A stretch of 64,000 nt of DNA from Hyphomicrobiales bacterium (GCA_900467745.1 UBQW01000016.1:372001-436000); one strand, 5' to 3'. Numbered from the stretch's first letter, positions 51,197 to 60,389 are shown. Made by a program: numbers and translations. Notes: generated from the sequence alone by a model not told the origin.

Positions 51197-51514
51197 ATGA
51201 TCACAACTGTTTTTCAGTCACTCGGTGAACAACTGCTTGCAGCCCGGAAAAAGCGTGACCTAAGCCAACCGACGGTGGCCGAGCGACTTGGTCGAAATCG
51301 TGCCCGGATATCGGAACTGGAACGTGACCTTGCCAACAATCGCTTGGGCAGGGACCGTCTGACGCTGTTTGCCGAACTTTGCGATACGCTTGATCTCGTC
51401 CCCGTGCTGATCCCGAAATCGCGGATGGAAAGCGTGCGGCTGCTGATCGATGACATACCTGCTTCAAGACATTCGACCGAGGTTCCAAGAGCTTTCGACG
51501 AGCTCTTCATGTAG
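51197..51514 (+). CDS. Xre-family helix-turn-helix protein (HipB-like), solitary
   Basis: A 105-residue protein starting MITTVFQSLGEQLLAARKKR. The helix-turn-helix is LSQPTVAERLGRNRARISEL followed by ERDLANNR, then FAELCDTLDLVPVLIPKSRM, typical of HipB/Xre antitoxins. ATG 51197 is chosen because it directly abuts the last operator palindrome and gives a complete domain. No hipA-like kinase follows, so it is either an orphan or lost its toxin partner. The next ~350 bases are non-coding. Confidence 0.88.
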   Translation: MITTVFQSLGEQLLAARKKRDLSQPTVAERLGRNRARISELERDLANNRLGRDRLTLFAELCDTLDLVPVLIPKSRMESVRLLIDDIPASRHSTEVPRAFDELFM

Positions 51515-51872
51515 CACCGGCGCAGGCGGACAAGCTTTATCGTGAGCTCTCGGCGGGTTTCCAGATGCACGGCATCAACATCACAGGGCTTGTCTGTGGA
51601 GATACCTTGATGGTCCGTGGGCTGCCAAGTGGGCGACGATGTTCGACGCACGCTAACTAGCAAGCTAAGCGCATGCACGCCGGTTGCTCTCCCGATTGCT
51701 TATTTCGCTTCTGATCACGCAGTTGCTGACATTCGTGCTCGACGGACGAAGAAGCCCCGCTACGACCGTCATGCGGTCGCCTGCGTCGCGATGGCAAACC
51801 CGCGACGAACGACCTTTTCTTGCAAATGCAGAAAATCTGGATATTCTGGAAACTTCAATCGGAGTTCGTTTC
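51515..51872. other. Decayed spacer after the solitary HTH gene
   Basis: About 360 bases. A short frame reading QADKLYRELSAGFQMHGINI may be a scrap of a lost partner gene, but I cannot identify the family. Confidence 0.35.
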
Positions 51873-52133
51873 ATGCGCCATTTCACGACGGGTGACCTCA
51901 ATAAACAGGTCGGTGACGTCACAGATGCTGCCAGCCGGGAGCCGGTCGTCCTGACAAAGCATAGGAAACCGCGCTTTGTTCTAATGAGCTACGATCATTA
52001 CGAGCGTCTGCGCATGGGCGGCGATACTCGCAAAGTACATCGTGCGGCGGAAATGCCCGCAGAACATACAGACCTGTTTGAGGCGGAAATCGGTCGTCTG
52101 GCGCGCGGCGAAGGTTATGGCGATGAGCCGTGA
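51873..52133 (+). CDS. Phd/YefM-family antitoxin, apparently orphan
   Basis: An 86-residue protein starting MRHFTTGDLNKQVGDVTDAA. VVLTKHRKPRFVLMSYDHYE is the Phd/YefM DNA-binding and dimerisation core. The acidic C-terminus (HTDLFEAEIGRLARGEGYGD) would wrap the toxin. A toxin gene is expected just downstream, but 52134-52394 contains only short broken frames, so the toxin has been lost. An orphan antitoxin may still repress or protect against related toxins. Confidence 0.85.
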   Translation: MRHFTTGDLNKQVGDVTDAASREPVVLTKHRKPRFVLMSYDHYERLRMGGDTRKVHRAAEMPAEHTDLFEAEIGRLARGEGYGDEP

Positions 52134-52394
52134 ATACGCAGGTCGGGCGCGACTTGCGTCCCTCTGTCTCTCCGCGGTCGTTCTGCCAAGCCCAGAGATA
52201 GGGATAGGCGATGATTTGTCCAGGCCCATGAGCTCCAGGGTACGGGATTCCGACCTGTAGCGGATCGGACGCCTGTACTCAGGCAGATTGCTGACGCGGG
52301 GTTGGCCGGCGCTGGCGGGAGACCAAACTTATCGTTCTTGATAATAGTTGATAAAAGACCTATCTTGTCTTCAATGGATTAGGTGGAGGACCAC
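52134..52394. other. Spacer, probably the site of a lost toxin gene
   Basis: No readable toxin frame remains after the Phd gene. The 3' part should carry the ParDE promoter (AT-rich TTGATAATAGTTGATAA stretch near 52339-52355). Confidence 0.4.
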
Positions 52395-52661
52395 ATGATC
52401 AGTGCCGATCTAGGAAAACAGCTTGAAAACTATATCCAGCAACTCGTCGACACGGGCCGCTATGGATCAAAAAGCGAAGTCCTGCGTGAAGGTGTGAGAC
52501 TGGTCCAGGATCGCGAGACACGCCTCACCGCGCTGGATGCTTCCATCATGCGCGGCATTTCCGATGCGGACGCCGGCCGAGCGAAGCCCGCAAGCGATGT
52601 CTTCGACCGTCTCGAGGCTAAATATCGTGCGATGGCTGACAAAGCTGAAAAATCAGCATGA
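52395..52661 (+). CDS. ParD-like ribbon-helix-helix antitoxin
   Basis: An 88-residue protein starting MISADLGKQLENYIQQLVDT. GRYGSKSEVLREGVRLVQDR is the ParD helix-turn-helix-like signature of the ribbon-helix-helix fold. The C-terminus is the ParE-binding tail. ATG 52395 is preceded by GGTGGAGG at good distance; an upstream in-frame codon at 52383 is not needed. The stop overlaps the ParE start (ATGA). Confidence 0.92.
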   Translation: MISADLGKQLENYIQQLVDTGRYGSKSEVLREGVRLVQDRETRLTALDASIMRGISDADAGRAKPASDVFDRLEAKYRAMADKAEKSA

Positions 52662-52954
52662 TCCTGGAGTTCTCCAGCGAGGCGGAAAGCGATCTTGAGC
52701 AGATCGCTGATTATGTTGCTGAGCACAATCCGTTGCGCGCCCTGTCATTTATTCGGGAGCTGCGGAGCAAATGTGAGGGTCTCATTGATCGCCCGAACAG
52801 CTTCGCCCTCGTTCCGCGCTACGAGCACCATCATATTCGTCGCCGCGCTCATGGAAACTACCTGATCTTCTACCGTGTCGAAACCGGAAAGGTAATCATC
52901 ATTCATATCTTACATAGGGCCACCGACTACGGCGCCGCCGTGTTCGGCGAGTAA
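52658..52954 (+). CDS. ParE/RelE-superfamily toxin
   Basis: A 98-residue protein starting MILEFSSEAESDLEQIADYV. FIRELRSKCEGLIDRPNSFA and HHIRRRAHGNYLIFYRVET followed by IIIHILHRATDY are the core of ParE toxins, which inhibit DNA gyrase. It is translationally coupled to the ParD gene and has the typical length, so the module looks intact. Confidence 0.92.
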   Translation: MILEFSSEAESDLEQIADYVAEHNPLRALSFIRELRSKCEGLIDRPNSFALVPRYEHHHIRRRAHGNYLIFYRVETGKVIIIHILHRATDYGAAVFGE

Positions 52955-53206
52955 CATCGATGATCAACTGTATCGGCCGAAACCCGACAAAGCGCGTTGA
53001 CTCGCTTAAGACATATCTTGGTTCTTGAAAGGGATCGAAGTCGCGCTCCTTTTCTCGAATTCTTAAGTGGCTGAGTTAAATACCTTTTCGCGGCATAGGC
53101 CGAGATTAACATTGTTCAAGTAGTAAAATATTCGGAAGATGCGACTTGTATAGATCTATGATTTCAGCCTCCGTGATGGGGCATTCTCTTCCGATAATGA
53201 CCTTTT
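52955..53206. other. Spacer between ParDE and HipBA
   Basis: About 250 bases with no gene. A tRNA-like scrap TTCTTGAAAGGGATCGAAG lies at 53022-53040, the fourth of its kind in the window. Confidence 0.4.
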
Positions 53207-54442
53207 CTAGGTCGCTTCAGTCAGTTCCCGATATAACTCGATCGTAGGCAGATGTGCATCGATAGTCTCGCGAACACTCGCGGCCATCGGCAAGTTCTTC
53301 TTCTCCGCTTCCCACACATCCGTGAAGCGCCCGATAGTTTCGCGAGCGGTGTCGAGGACCAACTTTTCGGACAGGGCCGACTTGGCCGCCAGATGTGCAA
53401 GCTCGTCCGTCGACAGCTCCGCCATTCTTTTCGTGCGTGAAAAGTTAAGTGCGGCCGTATCCTCTCCCTCGATATAGGGGATGGTCGACAGAAGGTCGTA
53501 AGCCGGCGAGAGCGCAGGAGTGCGGCGATCGGGGTAGATCAGCGACCAGTTCTTCAGATGCATGTCGCCATTGCCGATCAGTGTGCTGAAGACTAACCGG
53601 CGGATGAACTCCGCCACGTCGGCCGTGCTCGTCTCTATGCCGAGGACGCGGGCGATCATCCGGTAATTGCCCTTACTGTACTTGTCATCGGGCTTCACGC
53701 CGAACACCTGCGCGAAATCCTCGATATGCACCGGCCCCTCCGGCGTACGGTCGAAACGCCTGATGGCTAGCGCCTGCCCGTGCAGTTCTCCCACCTCCTG
53801 TGGCAGGCCGTTCACCGCATCCAGCTCGACCAGCTGGATCTCCGGTATGTCCATGCCCATCATTCCGGCGATGGTCATCATGGAGAATTCGTTCTCCGGC
53901 ATGCCACTATACTGCTGGGAGGGCAGTTTCACGATCCATGATCCACCTGTCCCCTCGGCTGGAATAGTCAGGCCGCCGCCCTTGGTGGCGTTCTCGAAGG
54001 CGGAGAATTTCAGCTGCACCCCGGCCAACGAAAAGCGCAACGCATTCGATCGCGCTTCAATAATCGATTGCTCGTCGTGCGGCGGTAGGACATCCCCTTC
54101 CGAGGGGTGGACGGTCACAGCGCCAGGCAGGTCTCGGCCAAGCATCCACAGCAGGAAGAACACCCGGGTTTGTTTTACACCGGCACGTTCGGCGAGGTAT
54201 TTGCGCAGCCGTCCTTCGGGCAAGAGGTTCGAAAAGAATGGCGGGACGACGATGCTGTATGGCCGGAATTTGGTGATTAGGGCGCCAAACGGGTCCTTGA
54301 AGGACAGCCCGAGCGTCGGCCTCTTTTCGTTTTCAACATAGTCGTCGTTAAACGCAAAAATGGTGCGGCCGTCCTGTAGGTTCGTCAGGGTTGCGACCGG
54401 TTGTCCGTACAGCTTGACATCAAGTACAGTTACTTTAGGCAT
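53207..54442 (-). CDS. hipA: HipA-family serine/threonine kinase toxin
   Basis: A 411-residue protein. The N-terminal HipA_N domain begins MPKVTVLDVKLYGQPVATLT. SLAGVQLKFSAF is the family activation/ATP motif. VFSTLIGNGDMHLKNWSLIY has the catalytic Asp and Asn, and SPAYDLLSTIPY the metal-binding Asp. HipA phosphorylates glutamyl-tRNA synthetase in E. coli; the target here is unknown. ATG 54442 overlaps the hipB end by eight bases, which shows translational coupling. Confidence 0.9.
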   Translation of the reverse strand: MPKVTVLDVKLYGQPVATLTNLQDGRTIFAFNDDYVENEKRPTLGLSFKDPFGALITKFRPYSIVVPPFFSNLLPEGRLRKYLAERAGVKQTRVFFLLWMLGRDLPGAVTVHPSEGDVLPPHDEQSIIEARSNALRFSLAGVQLKFSAFENATKGGGLTIPAEGTGGSWIVKLPSQQYSGMPENEFSMMTIAGMMGMDIPEIQLVELDAVNGLPQEVGELHGQALAIRRFDRTPEGPVHIEDFAQVFGVKPDDKYSKGNYRMIARVLGIETSTADVAEFIRRLVFSTLIGNGDMHLKNWSLIYPDRRTPALSPAYDLLSTIPYIEGEDTAALNFSRTKRMAELSTDELAHLAAKSALSEKLVLDTARETIGRFTDVWEAEKKNLPMAASVRETIDAHLPTIELYRELTEAT

Positions 54443-55031
54443 CATCGTCCTCCTCATCCAGGGCATAGGCCGAGCGCGGGACAGCGCCATCACGATCGCG
54501 ATGCGCTGCGGCGTTGCGTAGCCGTCTTATCTCCTGAGCGATCTCTCTCATTTCCTGTCGCGGCATTTTTCCGGCCTGGTAGTGTTCGAGCCGCTCTGCG
54601 GTCCGTTTGAGAATGTCCAGTTCATCTAGTGTCAGAGGTAAATGCCGCAGCAGAACCAAGCTGTCCTTAAGGGCGAATGTGTATGAATTCGTCCCGATCT
54701 CCTGACTAAATTCCGAAGTCCAGCGTTCGAGACGCGCCACCAACTTACGCTGGCCGGACGTCAGGACATCAATCGACGCCGAGTTGCTATCAAGGATGTT
54801 GCGGATCGCTGGCATCAGTTTTTTCGGTGCCAGCACGATTTCGAGGTCAAGTGCGCGCGCCACATCTACAAGGCTGCCAAGACCTGGCTCCATTGTCCCA
54901 CGTTCAATCTGGGAAATATGGCTCTGGGTCAGCCCCGAGCGTGCGCTCAGCTCACGCTGGCTTAGCCTTTGTGCTTCTCTCGCAGCGCGTAACTGCTGCG
55001 TTAAGTGCTGGGTTTTATATGCCACGATCAT
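54435..55031 (-). CDS. hipB: HipB-family antitoxin with an extended C-terminus
   Basis: A 198-residue protein. The Xre-type helix-turn-helix is REAQRLSQRELSARSGLTQS followed by HISQIERGTMEPGLGSL. Classical HipB is under 100 residues; here ~120 extra residues follow, mainly helical (LDELDILKRTAERLEHYQAG, EIAQEIRRLRNAAAHRDRD), ending in an acidic DEEDDDA tail that may neutralise HipA. ATG 55031 sits at the edge of the operator-like repeat; the longer upstream frame is not supported. Confidence 0.88.
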   Translation of the reverse strand: MIVAYKTQHLTQQLRAAREAQRLSQRELSARSGLTQSHISQIERGTMEPGLGSLVDVARALDLEIVLAPKKLMPAIRNILDSNSASIDVLTSGQRKLVARLERWTSEFSQEIGTNSYTFALKDSLVLLRHLPLTLDELDILKRTAERLEHYQAGKMPRQEMREIAQEIRRLRNAAAHRDRDGAVPRSAYALDEEDDDA

Positions 55032-55067
55032 TATCCTATATCGTGTGATGGCGATTATACAGGATAA
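55031..55067. promoter_or_regulatory. Candidate HipB operator
   Basis: TTATCCT at 55031-55037 and its exact complement AGGATAA at 55061-55067, with 23 bases between. E. coli HipB binds TATCC-N8-GGATA; the half-sites here are the same but more widely spaced. It overlaps the hipB start and an AT-rich promoter stretch. Confidence 0.55.
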
Positions 55068-55263
55068 TATATACGTAGTACTGTGAAGTTGCGCAACTTT
55101 GATATACAAAACCGTATCGCCGAACTCTCCTATATGGAATTATATATCGGTGAGGCAAGGCTGGGTTATTATGCAGAGCTTGGCTTCTGTCGCCGCCCAT
55201 GAGGGCGCGCACCGGCGTTGTCACGTTGTTGGTAGCTTAACGGTCGAAGACTAGGTGATCTCT
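55068..55263. other. Upstream region of hipBA
   Basis: AT-rich promoter DNA. TCCTATAT occurs at both 55034 and 55128, which may be an extra regulatory half-site. No gene. Confidence 0.35.
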
Positions 55264-55374
55264 ATGACCACGCCGAACGTCAGCTACAAGGACCATCTTT
55301 TTCCGCCGCAGATAATCGCCCATGCGGTCTGGCTGCATCTCCGGTTCCCGCTGAGCCTATGCCCCGAGACTTAA
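55264..55374 (+). mobile_element. IS6-family transposase, N-terminal remnant
   Basis: A 36-residue frame, MTTPNVSYKDHLFPPQIIAH then AVWLHLRFPLSL, followed by a stop. This is the N-terminal start of IS6 (IS26-like) transposases, which normally continue for ~230 residues. Neither the DDE domain nor terminal repeats are visible. It marks an old insertion at the edge of the toxin-antitoxin island. Confidence 0.75.
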
Positions 55375-55729
55375 TGCCCGTACTCAAAAGCACGCTTAAC
55401 GTTACGCCACCATGTCCGCGATATGAGAGGTGACGTAAAGGATCTTATAAAGAGCACCCTGTAGCCTATGACATAAGGCAGGCAGAGCAATGCAGATCGA
55501 TTTATAAACCCTTTGGTACTTAACCGTCGGAACGCTGCTGGTGTCAGCGTCGCTTCTCCTTTGGGAAGGGCAGGCTCTGTCCGCCAACTTTTCAAGCCAG
55601 GTAAGTATATTTAAATGTCAATGCTATGATTTGCCGCTGTAGGATCCCGATCTTGCCCTAGAACTCCCCGTACCCTCCCCGGCGGCGAGCCTGCGGATGC
55701 AGTATTTCAGGTTAGGAAGCAGCAAGGGA
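55375..55729. other. Spacer without a recognised gene
   Basis: About 350 bases. The minus-strand frames at 55371-55595 have no motif or ribosome-binding site that I can support. Confidence 0.4.
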
Positions 55730-56332
55730 TCAAAGCAACCTGTTACCGGAGGCACTGTCGTCGAGCGACTTTCCATTGAACGCCAACCGAGCGTGGAGCT
55801 GATCGATTGCACGCTCGAAGACGGCAGGATCGTCGAATGCCCGGGAGAGCACGATCGCGCCCTGGATGGCGAGAACGGCGTCTTCCGAGAGGAGGCGCGC
55901 CTGCTCGGCGTCACGGCCCTGCCGGACAAGCGCTGCCTGCAGAGCGTCTACCCAGGCGACGAAGTAGCCCCGGATGGCTTGGGCGAAGAGGTCTCGGGTG
56001 TTGGCGACAGCCAAGGCACCGACAACACAGACACGCCTGCCCGACCTGAAGTATTTCGCAGTTTCCTCGAGCATCGCCGCGATTGCGGCGTCGGCATCGT
56101 CTCCGTCCCGCAGGGGAGCGTAGACGGAATCTTCAAACCATTGCTCGATCTCGGCAAGCACAGCCCGGACCATCTCCTCCTTCCCGTTCGGGAAGAAGTG
56201 GTACAGGCTGCCCTTGCCTAGGCCCGTGGCCTTGCCGATCAAGGCAAGGCTCGCACCTTCGTATCCATGCTCGCGAAACACGTCGGCCAGGGAGGCGATG
56301 GCGTCGGATCTCTCAGCGACCATGCGGGCCAT
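55730..56332 (-). CDS. TetR-family transcriptional regulator
   Basis: A 200-residue repressor. The N-terminal helix-turn-helix is IASLADVFREHGYEGASLAL followed by IGKATGLGKGSLYHFFPNGK, a textbook TetR_N. The C-terminal helical domain would bind an unidentified small ligand. ATG 56332 follows the DUF1348 stop with two bases between, so both genes are one transcript. The pair of operators upstream of the DUF1348 gene suggests autoregulation. A downstream in-frame ATG at 56323 is an alternative start. Confidence 0.92.
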   Translation of the reverse strand: MARMVAERSDAIASLADVFREHGYEGASLALIGKATGLGKGSLYHFFPNGKEEMVRAVLAEIEQWFEDSVYAPLRDGDDADAAIAAMLEETAKYFRSGRRVCVVGALAVANTRDLFAQAIRGYFVAWVDALQAALVRQGRDAEQARLLSEDAVLAIQGAIVLSRAFDDPAVFERAIDQLHARLAFNGKSLDDSASGNRLL

Positions 56333-56334
56333 GA

Positions 56335-56799
56335 TCAGAGGCCCAGATCGCTGAGACTGGGGTGGTCGTCCGGACGACGGCCCAGCGGCCAATGGTACAG
56401 GCGATCACTTTCAGCAATCGGCATTTCGTTGATGCATGCGTGGCGGTGCGCCATCAGGCCGTCCTCTGCGAATTCCCAGTTCTCGTTACCATAAGCACGG
56501 AACCACTGGCCACTGTCATCGCGATATTCGTAGGCGTAACGCACCGCAATGCGGTTGCCGGTGAATGCCCAGAGTTCCTTGATGAGGCGATATTCGTGCT
56601 CCTTGTTCCACTTGCGCTCCAGAAAAGCCTGGGCCTCCTCGCGGTTGGTGGCGAATTCGACGCGGTTTCGCCAGCGGGTGTCAGCGGTGTAGGCCAGCGC
56701 GACCTTGGCAGCGTCGCGGCTGTTCCAGCCGTCTTCGGCCAACCGGACCTTTTCGACAGCAGTTTCGTATGTGAACGGGGGGAGCGGAGGACGTGACAT
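56335..56799 (-). CDS. DUF1348 family protein (NTF2-like fold)
   Basis: A 154-residue protein starting [47 protein letters not shown] and [20 protein letters not shown] are diagnostic of DUF1348 (nuclear transport factor 2-like). The biochemical role is unknown. It is commonly coupled to TetR regulators, as here. ATG 56799 lies 28 bases from the nearer operator half. Confidence 0.88.
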   Translation of the reverse strand: MSRPPLPPFTYETAVEKVRLAEDGWNSRDAAKVALAYTADTRWRNRVEFATNREEAQAFLERKWNKEHEYRLIKELWAFTGNRIAVRYAYEYRDDSGQWFRAYGNENWEFAEDGLMAHRHACINEMPIAESDRLYHWPLGRRPDDHPSLSDLGL

Positions 56800-56826
56800 G
56801 TTGGGTTTCCTTTTCAAAACTCTTAT

Positions 56827-56864
56827 TGTACTATTCGGTAAACTCTGTACTGTTTGGTACAGTA
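56827..56864. promoter_or_regulatory. TetR-type operator repeats upstream of DUF1348-tetR
   Basis: TGTACTATTCGGTAAA (56827-56842) and TGTACTGTTTGGTACA (56847-56862) are direct repeats at exactly 20 bases. The second contains a near-perfect dyad (TACTGT...ACAGTA, 56848-56864). They lie within the promoter of the DUF1348-tetR operon, fitting autorepression by the TetR protein. Confidence 0.65.
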
Positions 56865-57174
56865 GCGACAATTATTTTGAGCGTCAACTCGTTTTTCTCG
56901 GTCGCGCGAGTTTGGGTGATCAGTAGTCGCGACTGCGGGATCCGGACATTGAACGGCCGCGCGCGCGCCATTGCCAACGGCATGCCGGTTTCGTCGATCA
57001 GTGGAAAGCACATCAGGCAGCCACCGCGGCAAGCGGATCAACGCCCCCGGCCGCGTCCAGGCACCCTACGATGTCAGCGAGTGACTTGAAGCTCGGAAGA
57101 ATTCTCAAAGCGGAGACGGAGGCCGCCGCAGTTGTTAAGCGATTGCTAAGAGCTTATGAGCTTCGAAACGATCA
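56865..57174. other. Spacer, no gene recognised
   Basis: About 310 bases. A frame from the ATG at 57071 reads MSASDLKLGRILKAETEAAA and ends at 57176. It could be a small or broken gene, but no family is recognised. Confidence 0.35.
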
Positions 57175-57375
57175 ATGACCAAAGAATTCCTGTTGGTCGA
57201 CTTGGTCAACAATTTCGACAATCTGGCCGAGGACCGAGATCCGATACTGGCCCGCGTGAGGGAACGTGCCCGGCAAGGCAATCGTACCGCCCTCACCCGT
57301 GCCGTCAAAGAATACGGCATGGTGCGCACGCGGAAGTTCTTCAATGCTCTGGCGGTGGATACGCATGCCAGCTGA
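57175..57375 (+). CDS. Small hypothetical protein (66 residues)
   Basis: Starts MTKEFLLVDLVNNFDNLAED and continues RVRERARQGNRTALTRAVKE to FFNALAVDTHAS. Composition and helix pattern look protein-like. It may be the C-terminal scrap of a larger, lost gene. No family is assigned. Confidence 0.35.
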   Translation: MTKEFLLVDLVNNFDNLAEDRDPILARVRERARQGNRTALTRAVKEYGMVRTRKFFNALAVDTHAS

Positions 57376-57544
57376 TTTCCACCCGGCGTGCTGCCTCGTC
57401 CGGTGATACCCATGCAACACGCGCTGACCCTGCTCCTTGACGTCGGCTTGTCAAACAGCCACCGGAAGTTAGATAATTTTATGAAAAATTGAGGTTTTTC
57501 CCCGATTGTCCCTGCACGGGACGCATTTCGCGAAGGGGATTCAG

Positions 57545-59806
57545 ATGATTGCAGACGCCGTGAGAAAACCACTTTGGATCAGGATCACGGGATATGGTTT
57601 CGCTGCCGTCCTCTTCGCGAGCGCGGTGATTGGCGGGTTGGCTTGGCACCGCCAGTCCGAAATGAATGACAGAGCGCTCCGGACCAAAGCGGCAAGCGAC
57701 CTCAGCGTCATCCAAACCGACATGGATGCTGTTCAGCGTTCCGCATCAGCGCTTGCTTTGGCTTTTGCCGGTGAACCCGATGTTGCAGGATACATCCTCA
57801 GCAACGATCGCCAGCATCTCCTTAAAGAGTTTTCTGCCAATATCGAGGCAGTAGCTAAGACCGGCGGGTTGCAGAACATCACTATTGCCGATGCGCAAGG
57901 CAACGTGATTGCTCGAGCGCACGCGCCGGAAAAATTTGGCGACAACTACCTAAATCGCCGCAAGACTGTCGCTTCAGCCGTCTCGACGGGCAAGGTAGCG
58001 GCCGGAATTGAGCCCGGTCGCACGGGAATTGGTGTCTACGCAGTCGCGCCAGTAGTCATGGACGGCAAGGTCGTTGGCGTCGTCGATGTCGGCACTGAGC
58101 TCTCTAACGCCTATTTCGCACCTCTTGCAGAGCGGCTCGGCGCCGAGATCGCCGTGAACGTGCTTTCCGATGGCAAGCTTGTGAACCAGTCCTCAACCGA
58201 AAACGGCATGCCGCTTCTGCCTGCGGAGACGATCCAAGCTGCTTTCGATGGAAAGCCGGTGTTTGAGGCTTCGGTTCTCGACGGACGCAACATGCTCATC
58301 AAGGCAGTGCCCTTCAATTCTTTCTCGGGCGACAAAATTGGAGTGTTTGAGATAGGGACAGATGCTACCGCGATTATTGCCGAGGCGCACAAAGCGCTGT
58401 TGACGATGATCGGCGCCACCGCACTTACTTCCCTGATCGCAATGGTCGCCTTCTTCCTATTCGCAAAGTCACTTGGCAACGTTATTGGCGGCCTAGCAGG
58501 AACGATGTCGCGCCTTGCGGCGGGAGACCTTTCTGCCAAGATCGAGGGTGAGGAGCGTGCCGACGAAACAGGCGCCATGGCGCGCGCCGTGCAGGTATTC
58601 AAGGAAAATGCCTTAAAAACTCAGGAACTGGAACGCCAAGCTGCCGAGCAGCGCGAGATGACGGAGGAACAGCGGCGGCTGAACGCCGAGGAAGAGCGTG
58701 TCCGCGCCGAAGCGATGGCCGAGGCGACAAACGGTCTTGCCACTGGCCTAAAGCACCTTTCGTCGGGAGATCTGACGTTCGAGCTAAGCCGCCCATTTGC
58801 ACCTGATTTCGAAAGCCTGCGCGCCGACTTTAACGCGGCCGTCGAACAACTGCGCGGCACGCTCGGCTCTGTTTCCCAATCCACTAGCTCGATCGATAGC
58901 GGTTCGCGCGAGGTCAGCAACAGTGCGGACGATCTGTCCAAGCGCACAGAACAGCAGGCCGCCTCACTGGAGGAGACTGCAGCAGCACTGGATGAGATCA
59001 CTGTCAACGTCACAAACTCCTCGAAGCGCGCCGAAGAGGCACGCAGTGTGGCCATTCAGGCAAACGAGAGCGCTCGCCATTCCGGTGCTGTCGTTGCAAA
59101 TGCCGTGGCGGCGATGAGCCGTATTGAGGAATCGTCAGGCCAGATCTCGAACATCATTGGCGTCATCGACGACATCGCTTTCCAGACCAACCTTTTGGCG
59201 TTGAACGCCGGTGTCGAAGCGGCGCGCGCGGGCGAGGCCGGTAAGGGTTTCGCCGTGGTTGCGCAAGAAGTCCGCGAATTGGCGCAACGTTCAGCCAAGG
59301 CTGCCAAGGAGATCAAAGATCTCATAGGCAAGTCCTCAATCGAAGTAGGCACCGGGGTTAAGCTTGTTAAGGATACAGGTGAGGCACTTCGCACCATCGA
59401 ATCCCATATCATCACCATTAACCAGCACATGGACTCCATCGCCACATCGGCGCGTGAACAATCTGTCGGCCTTTCCGAGGTCAACACCGCGATCAACCAG
59501 ATGGACCAAGTGACACAGCAGAACGCCGCCATGGTCGAAGAGGCAAATGCCGCCGGCGCCACACTCGCCGCCGAAGCCAGCCGCCTGCGCGAACTGATCA
59601 GCCAGTTTCAGCTCGGCCAAACCGCCATGGGCGACACCTATCAGGCTGCAGCGCTGCGTAGCACGGCATCCGCAATGACTGTGTCGCACAGTTCGACATT
59701 TTCGTCCTCGCCCGCCCGCGGTATGGTGGGTAAGATCGTCCGAGCCTTTGGTGGCCGTGGCGGCGCCGCAGCTGCTACCGCAAACGATACCTGGGAAGAA
59801 TTCTGA
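57545..59806 (+). CDS. Methyl-accepting chemotaxis protein with a periplasmic Cache-like sensor
   Basis: A 753-residue chemoreceptor. The first transmembrane helix ([20 protein letters not shown]) is near residues 15-35, followed by a ~260-residue Cache-type periplasmic domain with [19 protein letters not shown]. The second helix ([16 protein letters not shown]) leads to a HAMP domain, a coiled coil and a second HAMP-like segment. The signalling hairpin tip is [20 protein letters not shown] followed by [13 protein letters not shown]. It ends DTWEEF, an xWxxF-type pentapeptide that tethers CheR/CheB. Cache receptors often sense amino acids, organic acids or purines. ATG 57545 is used instead of an upstream codon. 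Confidence 0.93.
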   Translation: MIADAVRKPLWIRITGYGFAAVLFASAVIGGLAWHRQSEMNDRALRTKAASDLSVIQTDMDAVQRSASALALAFAGEPDVAGYILSNDRQHLLKEFSANIEAVAKTGGLQNITIADAQGNVIARAHAPEKFGDNYLNRRKTVASAVSTGKVAAGIEPGRTGIGVYAVAPVVMDGKVVGVVDVGTELSNAYFAPLAERLGAEIAVNVLSDGKLVNQSSTENGMPLLPAETIQAAFDGKPVFEASVLDGRNMLIKAVPFNSFSGDKIGVFEIGTDATAIIAEAHKALLTMIGATALTSLIAMVAFFLFAKSLGNVIGGLAGTMSRLAAGDLSAKIEGEERADETGAMARAVQVFKENALKTQELERQAAEQREMTEEQRRLNAEEERVRAEAMAEATNGLATGLKHLSSGDLTFELSRPFAPDFESLRADFNAAVEQLRGTLGSVSQSTSSIDSGSREVSNSADDLSKRTEQQAASLEETAAALDEITVNVTNSSKRAEEARSVAIQANESARHSGAVVANAVAAMSRIEESSGQISNIIGVIDDIAFQTNLLALNAGVEAARAGEAGKGFAVVAQEVRELAQRSAKAAKEIKDLIGKSSIEVGTGVKLVKDTGEALRTIESHIITINQHMDSIATSAREQSVGLSEVNTAINQMDQVTQQNAAMVEEANAAGATLAAEASRLRELISQFQLGQTAMGDTYQAAALRSTASAMTVSHSSTFSSSPARGMVGKIVRAFGGRGGAAAATANDTWEEF

Positions 59807-59830
59807 CACGGGTCACATAGTTCAAAGTGG

Positions 59831-59863
59831 CGGCGGGGCGGAAAACGTTCCCGCCGTTTCGTT
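59831..59863 (+). terminator. Terminator of the chemoreceptor gene
   Basis: CGGCGGG pairs with CCCGCCG around a 12-base loop, 25 bases after the stop codon, followed by TTTCGTTT. A reasonable intrinsic terminator. Confidence 0.6.
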
Positions 59864-60389
59864 TCACAGTTTTAACTCTCGATCTACTGACGAGACTGGA
59901 ACCGGCAACCCGCAATGAGGGCGTAGGCAAAGCAAGGATTGATAACTCTCAGGCTGCCTCAAATGGGCTTGTATCTCGCGTCTCGAGGACGAGATTGTTT
60001 TCTGCTGCCGTATCGGCATTGTATCCATCAGCGTTCCCAATCGCCCTTCCAGATGTTCGGTCGCCAGCCATCAGCTCCGAGCAGAATTGAGCGATATCGA
60101 CGTTGAAGGGCAGAATGCGCCCGTCAAAAGATCGGAAGAACTTCATCCTTGAAGACAGCAGCTCCAAGAATTTCGCGGCTTAGAAGCGGAAAACTCCTCT
60201 CGTGGAGTGGTAACACAACCGATCTGCCCATTAGGCCTGCCGTTGGCCCCTTTCGAATCTGACCTATCGCGATACAAGCTCGGAATTCTGAAGGGGCGGC
60301 GATCGACATTGTTAGGCAATTACAAGCCACACTAAGACTGTGGTTAAAAGCGACCTTGCCTGCGACTCATCCCTTTCTAAATCAACCCG
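59864..60389. other. Spacer between the chemoreceptor and the diguanylate cyclase
   Basis: About 530 bases without a supported gene; frames on both strands lack motifs. It probably contains the cyclase promoter. Confidence 0.4.
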
